Positions 46,074 through 55,270 of a stretch of 64,000 nucleotides of DNA are shown one piece after another. The notes below the pieces were generated by a model that was not told where the DNA came from, did not search any database, and saw only the letters and a program-made list of their open reading frames with translations. How positions within the stretch are numbered: position 1 is the stretch's first letter; every line of letters starts with the position of its first letter. A program made the position numbers and the translations under genes. Origin of the DNA: Phialocephala subalpina (lineage: Eukaryota; Ascomycota; Leotiomycetes; Helotiales; Mollisiaceae); the NCBI GenBank assembly GCA_900073065.1, contig FJOG01000070.1, positions 45,538 through 109,537 on the forward strand, in the 5' to 3' direction.

Positions 46074-46573
46074 CCGGACTGCTTTGGCTTAAAGCAGAAA
46101 TTAGGCACGCACGCTATCTTGTAGCATGCGAATGTGTTGTACTTTAGGCGCGGGCACTTCAAAGTAGAGCGCTCTAAACCAAGGTACTCGCAGTTGTAGT
46201 ACTCCGAATCCCAAAGTAGCTGGGGAGTCCAAAGTATTCTTCCCAAAAATAGAACATGTTAGCTAACCCAGACTTGGATCAGTGTAGCCAATATTATTAC
46301 AGCCGCTCAAATGTTTAAAATAACCGGACTGCTTTGGCTTAAAGCAGAAATTAGGCACGCACGCTATCTTGTAGCATGCGAATGTGTTGTACTTTAGGCG
46401 CGGGCACTTCAAAGTAGAGCGCTCTAAACCAAGGTACTCGCAGTTGTAGTACTCCGAATCCCAAAGTAGCTGGGGAGTCCAAAGTATTCTTCCCAAAAAT
46501 AGAACATGTTAGCTAACCCAGACTTGGATCAGTGTAGCCAATATTATTACAGCCGCTCAAATGTTTAAAATAA
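46074..46573. repeat. Perfect 250-bp tandem duplication
   Basis: Units 46074-46323 and 46324-46573 are identical as far as I can read, each starting CCGGACTGCTTTGGCTTAAA and ending AATGTTTAAAATAA. Each unit carries short motifs related to GTACTCGCAGTTGTAGTACT. It encodes nothing recognisable: the open frames are identical because the units are. Lack of divergence means a very recent duplication or an assembly artefact. It lies directly after the truncated Walker A region of the NLR relic. Confidence 0.9.
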
Positions 46574-46576
46574 CTC

Positions 46577-47644
46577 TCGTCCAGGGATGTTTGGCGATGA
46601 ATTTCATGAAGGTGGATTTCCCGGACCCTGGCTTGCCTGAGATCTAGAAAGTGCCGCTCCCAGAGAGGGACCAATCCGAGAGCCGCGAGTCGAAGGCCCA
46701 CTGGAAGGTATCCTTGTGTGCCTGCGGGATAGAATCGAGGCGGACAGGCCGGCTGGTGTAATTCAGGCTCGATACAATTGTATCGGCGAGCAAGGCGTCT
46801 TCTGACTCGGTTAGGTTGACCAGCCGGACTCTGAATGGTTTGACGTCGGCCTCCATGAAGGCGGCCAAGTAGCTTACGTCTAGGTTCACCGGCCGCTTTT
46901 AGGCTTCTAGTCTCAGATCCTCTAGGTCGCGAGACACAGCCTCGACTCAAGACTCGTGCTCTAGTCTAGCGTATCGCCCCTCACTCTCCAACGATTCCAC
47001 AGTTTGGCTTAGTTCAGATATCCGAGAGCTAACATGTGGTGTCAGAATTCTTATAATTTAAAGCATAAAAATAATCCGAAAAAAAGAAAAGATAAGGAAA
47101 AATGAAGGAAAGGGAAAAATGAAAAAACGAAAGAATAAAAAACCCTGCTTGGGAGCTAGGTATTTGCACCACCCACCTGAGAATAGAGCTGACCTGATGC
47201 GTCACGGCGCGGGAAAGCCGCTCTAGTTTCTCCATGTCGAGTGTACCCGGGAGCCTAGATCTCAACCAGGCTCTTGTGTTTGTTCCTCATGGCTGCGATC
47301 TTGGCTCGTCAGGCGACCGCCTCAGTATACTCTCGGTATCCTCCAGCAGCGCCGCGGGCGCATCCCCGAGAAAAGATAAGTTCTCGCAGCGCTGGCGCAT
47401 TGCTTAACGGTCAGAATGTACTCGCAGATGGCTGCTACGGCACAGAAAGGATTTGAATATCGGATAGCGCAATTCCCAATTTCTCGAGGGTTTCCCAAAT
47501 GGTGTGTTCATCTTTGCCATCCGGCGACAACGGCGGCTGTACTTCAAAGCTCTGGGAAGTTGAGAGCAGCTCCGTAATAAATTCCGTGATGGCGAGGATG
47601 CACGCAGTGGTGTCGAGCGCTGAGATGGCGTCCATAGCGTCCAT
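46577..47644 (-). pseudogene. NACHT/STAND protein, 5' half only, truncated
   Basis: From ATG 47644 or 47635 the frame opens MDAMDAISALDTTACILAIT, the STAND N-terminal start, and stops at 47435. After stops and a possible intron around 47030-47160, the coiled region and the pre-NACHT block follow: VSYLAAFMEADVKPFRVRLV, SLNYTSRPVRLDSIPQAHKD, TFQWAFDSRLSDW, SGSGTF, then a TAG at 46646-46644 where Trp is expected, then ISGKPGSGKSTFMKFIAKHP (Walker A). Coding similarity ends at about 46577, where the tandem repeat starts; the rest of the NACHT and all of the C-terminus are absent. A relative of the intact gene at 16480-19679. Confidence 0.75.
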
Positions 47645-47774
47645 AGCTAGCTATGTTGTCTAGAGCTAGAATCTGCCTCCCAACAATCTGGCTCTGGTAA
47701 TGATTTATCTTGGGAGCGGGGCTCAAGCGAAGTCAGACAATCACCAGGGCTGTCCTGCACAGACAGAAATAATA

Positions 47775-48079
47775 CTATCCTCCCCCCCGAATAAAGGAGG
47801 GTGGAGACATTTTGCCACCACTGTACAAGGGATTGAACAAATAAGAATTGTAAAAACTTGGGGGCCAGCAAGGCTGCGAGCCTTCTTGAACTTTCTATTG
47901 ACACCCTGGATTTGATACACAGATCACATTTTGCTCTGTGTCCAGGGCTAACCGGGGCTAAACTTACCCCTCGACTTGATATCCTGGTCCATGTAAAGAG
48001 GCTGACCAGACTTGTAGCCACTCAGCAATTGCGGTCCTTGAAAATGTCTCCACCTTCCTTTATTCAAGGGGGGGATAGT
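47775..48079. mobile_element. Small TIR element (MITE-like), about 305 bp
   Basis: The left end starts CTATCCTCCCCCCCGAATAA; the right end, reverse complemented, starts CTATCCCCCCCTTGAATAAA. Pairing continues through GGAGGGTGGAGACATTTT against GGAAGGTGGAGACATTTT, giving a terminal inverted repeat of about 38 bp. Both ends are flanked by TA (47773-47774 and 48080-48081), as in Tc1/mariner-type insertions. No coding capacity. It lies within 300 bp of the start codon of the following gene. Confidence 0.75.
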
Positions 48080-48083
48080 ATGT

Positions 48084-48204
48084 CGCACAGACACGAGATG
48101 CCGCACAGACACATACTCCCGCACAGACACATACTCCCGCACAGACACATACTCCCGCACAGACACATACTCCCGCACAGACACATACTCCCGCACAGAC
48201 ACAT
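48084..48204. repeat. 18-bp minisatellite, about seven units
   Basis: The unit GCACAGACACATACTCCC occurs five times in perfect register, with a variant unit at the left end (GCACAGACACGAGATGCC) and a partial unit at the right. As 18 is a multiple of three, long chance frames appear on both strands. It lies directly right of the TIR element and 150 bp before the next gene. Confidence 0.9.
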
Positions 48205-48356
48205 AAAGAGTCCTCCGTGCCAACTGTTGGACGACCAAACGCCGTCGGACATCCTTCGCTCCAAGCATAACTCTATCTATCTATCGTCCTCACTCTGCCT
48301 GCCCTCCTGCCTAACACGCCGGTTTCCCCTTTTTCAATCACTCTCATCAACAGAAA

Positions 48357-49682
48357 ATGTTCCCAGAGTCTTCCTACTACTGGATACCGGGCCTTTTAGT
48401 TCTTGCCAGTCCACTTCTTTTCCGGCTACTCTCGTCCAGCAAGAAGATTCAGGGGCTCACCGACACAGACACGACGTCGCCAACCATAACACACACGATG
48501 GTGATCCTCGGTGCCGGTTTGGCGGGCGTCCCGCTCGCCCACCACCTGCTGAAGCACACGCCGGCGTCGGTGGGCCTGCGTGTGGTGCTGGTCAGTCCCA
48601 ACGACGAGCTGCTGTGGACATATGCCACGGTCCGCGCTATTCTGCCCGACATGTTCGGCGACGAGAAGATCTTCCTCCCCCTAGGGCCGGGCTTCGCCAA
48701 GTATGGGGTCTCCAAGTTCGAGCACGTGGTGGGCATAGCGCAGAGCCTAGACCCGGAGGCAAACCGCGTGGTCGTATCGACGAAAGCCGACGGACAGCAG
48801 CGAATCATCGACTACGACACGCTCGTCATCGCCACCGGCTCCTCCTTCAAGGAGGGCATGCCCTTCAAGAACCTGACCGACACGGCGGCCACCAAGGCCG
48901 AGATCCACAGCCTGCGCAAGAAGATTGCAGCGGCGCGGTCCATCGTCGTGGCCGGTGCCGGCCAGACAGGCGTCGAGGTGGCGGGTGAGCTGGGCCAGGA
49001 GTACGGGCTCGCGGGGACTAAGGAGATTACACTGATAGCTGACGATGCCCTGCCGCTGGGGCCCGACGTGCGCGACGACGTGCGCCGGACGGCGGTCCGC
49101 GAGCTGGCCAAGCTAAAGGTCAAGGTTGTAACAAACACGCATGTCGTGGACGCCGCGGCGACGCCGGCAGGCAAGCAGTCCCTGGCGCTGCGGACCAGCG
49201 GCAAGAACAAGAACAAGAACAACAAGACGGACACGGCCACGACGACGCTCGAGACGGACCTCTACATCCCCACCTTTGGCGTGCGGCCTAACACGGCCTT
49301 CGTACCGGCGGCCATGCTTGACGCTGACGATCGTGTGAAGGTCGACCGCGACACGCTGCAGGCCACGGGCCACGCCAACGTGTTCGCCCTGGGCGACGCC
49401 AGCAACGCTCAGACAGCCAACGGGAAGCATGCCGACGCGCAGGTACGTTTCCTGGCCCCTGCCATGCAGGACCGGCTGGCCGGGTGCACCATGCCCACCT
49501 ACAAGGCTGACGATACCTTCGTGTTCGCCGTCACCCTCGGCCGGTACCGCGGCACCGGCCAGGTCGGCAGCTGGCGCCTGTGGGGGTGGATTATCCGCAT
49601 AACTATTGGCAAGCACATGGGTACCGACTACGCGCCTGAGATAGCGGCGGGGAACAGGACCATGACAGAGACGAAATGGTAG
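48357..49682 (+). CDS. FSP1/AIF-like FAD-NAD(P)H oxidoreductase
   Basis: Flavoprotein of the AIFM2/FSP1 (AMID) group, which reduces quinones with NAD(P)H at membranes and, in animals, guards against lipid peroxidation and links to cell death. Single exon, 441 residues. Residues 8-25 form a membrane anchor (YWIPGLLVLASPLLFRLL). FAD site MVILGAGLAGVPLAHHLL (G-x-G-x-x-G), YDTLVIATGSSFKEGMPF, NAD site IVVAGAGQTGVEVAGELG, and the C-terminal FAD site ANVFALGDASN. A Lys/Asn-rich insert (GKNKNKNNK) sits near residue 280. The coding DNA is clearly richer in GC, with C or G at most third positions, than the neighbouring genes, and the gene is the only intact one in the repeat region; transfer from a GC-richer fungus is possible. 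A 27-nt in-frame stretch at 49443-49469 (GT..AG) is too short to be an intron. Confidence 0.9.
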   Translation: MFPESSYYWIPGLLVLASPLLFRLLSSSKKIQGLTDTDTTSPTITHTMVILGAGLAGVPLAHHLLKHTPASVGLRVVLVSPNDELLWTYATVRAILPDMFGDEKIFLPLGPGFAKYGVSKFEHVVGIAQSLDPEANRVVVSTKADGQQRIIDYDTLVIATGSSFKEGMPFKNLTDTAATKAEIHSLRKKIAAARSIVVAGAGQTGVEVAGELGQEYGLAGTKEITLIADDALPLGPDVRDDVRRTAVRELAKLKVKVVTNTHVVDAAATPAGKQSLALRTSGKNKNKNNKTDTATTTLETDLYIPTFGVRPNTAFVPAAMLDADDRVKVDRDTLQATGHANVFALGDASNAQTANGKHADAQVRFLAPAMQDRLAGCTMPTYKADDTFVFAVTLGRYRGTGQVGSWRLWGWIIRITIGKHMGTDYAPEIAAGNRTMTETKW

Positions 49683-50329
49683 CGACTTGTGCTCCATAGC
49701 AGGCTTGGTGTGGAGGTGGGGTGGACTGGTTGTCGGGATCATGAGCTTTGAGGCCATCAATATCAAAAGCGAGGTTTTGTACAAACTCTTTTAACGACTT
49801 GAGGTCTTTGACAAGGTTTTGTACATATTCTTCCGGTGGCTTGAGGTTGCCATCGGTGTTGGTATTAAACTCTGCTTTGGCGTATCTATTTTATCAGGTT
49901 TAAGAGCTACCTATAATTAAGAGGGAGTAACTTACTCGTACTAATTATCTACTTGCCTCTTATAAGCATTTTGGTCCCATCTTCTATGTGTCCTGGTACT
50001 GCTGAGTTATTAATATGACTTGTATCCTTCTCGGATCCTTTTTCACGAGCTCTTTTTATAAATCCTGTAGGGTCCTTTGGTTTACCTGTCCTTTTTCGAG
50101 ATAAGTCCTAATAAGGAACGAGATAAGAATAAAAAGTCTATAGAAATAACAATTTGAAAATCTGTAAGCAAAGTCGGGGTATCGGGTAGAGGAGAAGAAT
50201 GGTAGGGAAAAGCAAAAGAGGGAAGCGTGGAGGGCACATTTTTCTTAGAAAGACCCTGGGCAACGCTATGTCACGAAATGAATCTGCCTTGAGATTAAAA
50301 GGATTTTTTGGGGAGGGGGTGGGGCCTTG
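49683..50329. other. Intergenic with a coding relic on the minus strand
   Basis: On the minus strand, 49920-49710 reads KAEFNTNTDGNLKPPEEYVQ followed by NLVKDLKSLKEFVQNLAFDI, and further up DPTGFIKRAREKGSEKDTSH; both look like pieces of one protein broken by stops. The family is not recognised; a transposon relic is possible. Confidence 0.3.
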
Positions 50330-50690
50330 TTTTGGTTCATTGGGAGCCGACTTGGTCCCCCTGAACATAGTCGTGTAGAGTTAACTTTTGTATAGCAGAA
50401 CCGAATAAAAAGTAAATTATGATTGGCTATTAAAAGCGAGAGCAGGAACGTGACTAAGCAACCTGAGTAGCGGGTGAGGCGAGAGTGAGTAGCACCTGAG
50501 TAGAGCGGCGACGCTGACTAACCGCGTTGGCTACAAAATAGCAAAATTGTCGTCTGGGATTACCAATATAATCTGCGCCGAAACTGGGCCTCTCCAAGTC
50601 CATTTCCATCTCAGGACCTGAGTAGTCGCTGCTCTAACCTAAGGCGAGCACTAAGCGCGTTGATAAGTCAGACTGAGCAATCAGAGGGGA
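50330..50690 (+). repeat. Dispersed repeat family B, copy 2
   Basis: Aligns by eye along most of its length with 54960-55270: GGGAGCCGACTTGGTCCCCC with GGGAGCCAATTTGGTCTCCC; GCAGAACCGAATAAAAAGTA with GCAGAACCGAAGGATAAAGT; TATGATTGG; ATTACCAATATAATCTGCG with ATTACCACTATAATCTGCG; TCCATTTCC; CCTGAGTAGTCGCTGCTCTA. Diverged, non-coding, with no terminal inverted repeats found. Confidence 0.7.
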
Positions 50691-51373
50691 TCGTCCGGAT
50701 TCTTCGTCGTGTTAGGGAAGGGAGCTGAAGAGGGACTCGAATGGCAACGATCCATATTTCATGCGCTTGACTGGGGTTATATCACACTCTCGATACGTGA
50801 AATCTATACCCTATGCGGAGGAGATAGTCGTAGGCACAAGTGAGAATGATTTCTTACTTTTCAGGGAAGACCGACAGCGGAGGGTAGTACCTCTATATCC
50901 TGTTCAATACTGGGATGAAGAGCCCGGTAGTGTGCAATATCCAGGTATGGAGTATAGAGAGCGTCTTATTGCTCGCATCAAGGATAACCATAGCTGCAAA
51001 CGCGAACAGGAAGGTAAATAGATGGTTTCTGGCCATAGTGTGGAACGTGATCGAGGGATGCGAGGGTAGTGAAGGGGCAGAAGACTTCCCAACTGTAAAC
51101 CTTGAGCTAAGCACAATGGAGACGACGATATGATGAAGGTTATCTCTCGCTACCTAGCCCTTGGTTGCAGTTATGAAGGATCTCAGAGACTCGATTTAGG
51201 CATCACTAAAGCGGTAGCGAAGCCTGAGACCGAAGGTAGAGTTGAGGACAGAGACAAGGACATGAGACAGCAGTTCCACTCAATCCAAAGTATGGATATA
51301 TATTTCTATTCTACACCAAACTGAAATTTGCTCATGTGCTCACTCACCCACCCAACAAAGAAGCCATTCCAGC
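50691..51373. other. Intergenic, no supported gene
   Basis: Short open frames (50761-51324) on both strands without motifs. Nothing recognised. Confidence 0.3.
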
Positions 51374-53533
51374 CTACTGCAGCACCAATCTCGTCCTAAC
51401 ACCCTTATAATCATTATGCAGCCCCTCAATATAACTCATACCCACCAGATTACAAACCGTACTTTCATCATCCACTCCCCCTCCCCCGTCAGTCGCCTCC
51501 CCAAACAGAGAGAAGTTAAACGGGAGAGCGGAAAGTAGCGCGAAAGGGTGGATCGGGATCTGCGAGCGAGTTTTGTTCGTCTTGTCTTCGAGACCAGGAT
51601 ACCTGTCGCCTCCATGCCTGGCCCAATGGTCCAACATCAACCCGGGCCCTCCACTCTCTGTATTATTTACCAACGCAGCAAAAACCATCCGCCATCCCCC
51701 GATCGATACAATAAGCAGCGCCGCCAAAAATCTATATGTATGCTCGAACCCAACATTCAGCGCAAACTCTAGAATCATAGCTGAGAATTGTTGTTCAAAT
51801 TGTTGTTCAAATTGTTGTTCACGAAGCCTGAGCGCTTTGTTTGAAGTTCCTTTTTCGAAGACCAGGCCATTTGGTACGTAGCTTGACCACGCTTTGCTGA
51901 TTTCCGGGGGAGTGCAGTGTGCGAAGTGAAGGGTCGAGCCTAGGAACTGGACACGGCCGAGGATTGTGCCGAGGGATGAGAGGCATCGTTTGTTGTTCTT
52001 GGAGAGGGGGAAGGAGAATTGGACCAGGCGGATGTCGTTTATGATATTATTTACGAATGGCGGGATTGCGACGTTGAATCGTATTGAATTTGATGTCTAG
52101 TCTGGTGCCTATCTGATATCGGAATCTCAGATTAGTATCGCTTCGAGAATTAGAAGCGCAACGAGTCATGTATACTCTGGAGACGTAAATTTTTGGGAAA
52201 TTATAAGAGTAAACTCTTCTTAAGACGTCTAACAAAGCAATAGAGCTCTAAGAGGGGGAGACTTACGACGGCAAGTCAGCCCGGCGCTTCCCTAGAGGAA
52301 TATCTTCAATATAGTCTAAAATCCTATAATCGCCGTCTCGCTTGATAAAATACTGCGTGATATCAGCATAGAGGTCTGAACAGCTTTTGCCGTAGTCGAC
52401 TTGGAGTCCCAGTTTGTCCGGAAAGCGCATCCGACGCGATGCCCAGGTGACCATAAATCATATCGCTGGGGTTCGTAATTCCCAAGCCCTTCCTTGCTTC
52501 CAAACACGCAAGCATAGTGTTTCCTGCACCTTTGCCACCAATGTAATCCTCGAATTTTTGGCGGGCTTTGTGCATGTCCTCAAGACGACTCAGGATGTCA
52601 ACTCTACTTGGCAGATTGGAAATCGTAGGGTCTGATACACTTTTATCAGATGACTTTGAAAGCTCTCCCAGATCTCCAAACATTCTCTTCTGGCTATTGA
52701 CGCGACTAATTCTGTATCTCGCCAAGAGCGAAAGCTGGCAAACATCTCCCCATCTTAAACGCTGCTTGCCGCATTGGATCCAAGGATCGGAGGACAGGAG
52801 CAGTTCCTGGAAGATCAAGATCCGAGTGAACCAAGCATTGTCGACGATATGGGTCTGGATCGTCTTGCAAAGATCTTGAAGTTCTGCGTCGCTGTATTTT
52901 GAATAGGTGCGTTCTGCGGAGAAGGGTGCTTGGTTTTCATCATATAGATGGTGAAAAGTGCTGAAGAGAGTGTTTATTTCTTGGCTGGAATCATCGAGGT
53001 AGATGATCGTGTGCCGGGCGATGGTGTAGACAGATCCCATCAGCTGGACCTACTCTAGGTAACGGGTAAGTTAGCAGATACCTAATAGAGAAGGTTCCTG
53101 GAGGATTGAAAAACGTTGTCTTGAGAGACATTCTAAAAGAGGAAGGGCTTTATTCCTCAAACCTACTATTGCGCTCCTCTACATCCTGCTGATTAATACA
53201 AATAGCATCCGCCCAAACCTTGATGATTCCTTTATCATCTCGTATGTGGCGTAAGACTGAGTCCAGATTCGGCGTAACATAGAACGAGCACCCATTAACG
53301 ACGATGTGCCGCAGTTCAGTTGACAGGCCCCAGACGTAGGATAAAGCAGTGTAGTGATTAATGAGATCTTTCTTGTATTGAGAAAGAGTAATGTGCTCGA
53401 TGGCGCATTTGAGCTCGGCTGATACATCGGCGGTGGGGTATAGAAGGAGCACTCTGATGGCATCGTCCTCAAGAAGGGGGCTGTACCCGTACATTGGCCG
53501 CTTGGTGGAAGTGCCTGCAGGTGTTGACCACAT
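51374..53533 (-). pseudogene. HET-domain protein, frameshifted
   Basis: Exon 1 (53533 or 53611 to about 53160): YGYSPLLEDDAIRVLLLYPT, HYTALSYVWG, FYVTPNLDSVLRHIRDD, KVWADAICINQQDVEERN, the HET core. Exon 2 (from about 53055): VQLMGSVYTIARHTIIYLDD, DNAWFTRILIFQELLLSSDP, GLGITNPSDMIYGHLGIASD. The splice between them does not join in frame with any good acceptor I could find. At about 52425 a one-base shift is needed to continue as PDKLGLQVDYGKSCSDLYAD and YFIKRDGDYRILDYIEDIP; a donor GTAAGT at 52264 follows. The last part reads VAIPPFVNNIINDIRLVQFS, FGRV-like blocks, EQQFEQQFEQQF (a 12-bp triplication at 51790-51826) and ends at 51374. Otherwise full length for the family. Confidence 0.7.
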
Positions 53534-54259
53534 CGATGCTAATGTTGATGTTCTCTTAAAAACAGTTGAATTCCAAGACTGTGCGCATATGGAAAACGTA
53601 GAATAGCACAAACCAAGTAATAAGTGATGATATCAATGATTATGTGCTTATAGGCAGCGTTGGATGAGATATATGATTTTGCTCACGGGGCCGAAGAATT
53701 GTTATACTGAAGGCTGATACTCCTCGCCTAAAAAACACCCTAAAATCTGGTGGCGGGTGATTTGGGACCAGCGCAGCCCTTCTTGGTCAGATCACTTTTT
53801 TACTTAGAAAAATCGCGATTCTTTGATGTTCGCCGTAGAAAATTAAGCGAGTCTGGTCTGAATCACTCGACCCCTAGAATTTCACATTGAAGAGTGTTCG
53901 TTAGCCCGCCTCCGTTTCTGCGCACGAATGCGCCGAACTCTTGAAACGGTCTCGCGAATATCAAGCACAAGGACATATGCCCTACTAAGAGCCCCTGAAG
54001 GACCCCTCCGATACCCTGTACACGTGAGGTTAGATCTTCATCTCCAAGCACTTACTTTTGAAGCATGTGCGAGTGCCGGGGGGAAGTGGTTAACACAAGT
54101 CACATGACTGCAAATTCACGTGATACTACCAAAAACTTGTGATTCTGGATCGCCCGTATTTAATATACCGTACTTCAGAAAAGATATCAGTGTGTGCCTT
54201 CGTATAAAAACCTTATGATTGTATACACCTAACTAACATTGGGTAGGATTGAATCACTT
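53534..54259. other. Intergenic, no supported gene
   Basis: Contains CACGTGATAC at 54119. The minus-strand frame 54051-53863 (GQGLLVGHMSLCLIFARPFQ-like) has protein-like composition but no family that I recognise. Confidence 0.25.
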
Positions 54260-54263
54260 GAAG

Positions 54264-54440
54264 TTATAATATTACAGGCTGGAATACCCTAGATTTTAGT
54301 ACTAAAAAGTTGGGTACTCGGAATTGTATTACTTCAAGTTGCAGTACTACAAGTTGCGGTACTTCGGCAGGTAGTGCTCCAAACGAGGGTACTCGAGGGC
54401 TAACGTTCTGAAAGACATATAATCGAGCGACAAGGTACAG
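54264..54440. repeat. Short-period degenerate repeat rich in GTACT/AGTACT
   Basis: GGGTACTCGGAATTGTATTA, CTTCAAGTTGCAGTACTACA, AGTTGCGGTACTTCGG: a roughly 12-14 bp degenerate unit. The part GTACTACAAGTTGCGGTACT resembles GTACTCGCAGTTGTAGTACT inside the 250-bp tandem units at 46074-46573 (about 17 of 23 positions). Confidence 0.45.
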
Positions 54441-54959
54441 CTTAAGTATATAATTCTGCACATGACACCACCTTCAAGCGCTCAGCTCTTTTTTCTTCTT
54501 TCTCTAGCTTATATTTTTCGGATAAAGGCAATTCTATGAATGCGGCGATCTGCTGACTTCGTACGTTCTATCACTCTAATGTTTTCATCGTGATAGCACC
54601 TCTTATACAACGTCTCGTATAAGAGGGTTGCTATGACGGCGCGGCGCTTCAATTCGGCTGACGTACGACGAATTCTTTTCCTAAACCGACCCGAAGCTGT
54701 GGTAAGCAATATCAGGTAGCTCTTCCTGAACCTAGGATGTCCGGGAATTAACCTGGATGAGAGATATCACGTGATCCATGCTTTTCTAGAATATTTTGTC
54801 GATTGGACTCTCCTTCATTCCCTATATTGGAATTCTAGTAATTTGGCAATTCCACAACGAGATCGCTAGAGGCTTTGTGCGGCATTTACGATTATAAGTA
54901 AACGAGCGAGGAACAGAGACAATGAAAATGGCCCACTTTGGCCGAGGAAAGGGCTATTT

Positions 54960-55270
54960 TGGGGGGGGGAACCTTTTTGGGCTCCATTCCCTGGGAGCCA
55001 ATTTGGTCTCCCTGAATATGGCCGTGTACAAAAAAAATTTGAAAGCAGAACCGAAGGATAAAGTAAAGTATGATTGGTTAACTTTGAGGGAGAGCGGCGA
55101 TGGTGATTAACCGTGTTGGAAGGATGGGAGGTAAAGATTCGGCTGAGATTACCACTATAATCTGCGACAAAAAGTAACCTCACCAAAATCCATTTCCGTC
55201 TTTGTACCTGAGCAGTCACTGCCCCAACCCGAGCACCTACCGGGTTGAGGGGTAGGATTCCTGACCAATG
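54960..55270 (+). repeat. Dispersed repeat family B, copy 3
   Basis: See the copy at 50330-50690 for matched blocks. This copy keeps GGGAGCCAATTTGGTCTCCC, GCAGAACCGAAGGATAAAGT, AACCGTGTTGG, ATTACCACTATAATCTGCG, ATCCATTTCCGTCTTTGTAC and CCTGAGCAGTCACTGCCCC. A short related fragment (CTGAGTATCCTGAGTAGTAA) is also seen near 58408. Confidence 0.7.

Noticed and set aside
45986..46496. Two nearly identical minus-strand frames (MGRILWTPQ...)
   Set aside because: Their identity follows from the 250-bp DNA duplication, and the peptide has no family features.
47948..48268. Open frames with a repeated SVREY or PHRHIL peptide
   Set aside because: Both come from the 18-bp minisatellite, which is a multiple of three and opens frames on both strands.
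49443..49469. Possible intron (GTACGT..GCAG) in the FSP1-like gene
   Set aside because: 27 nt is below the minimum size of fungal introns and the reading frame stays open.
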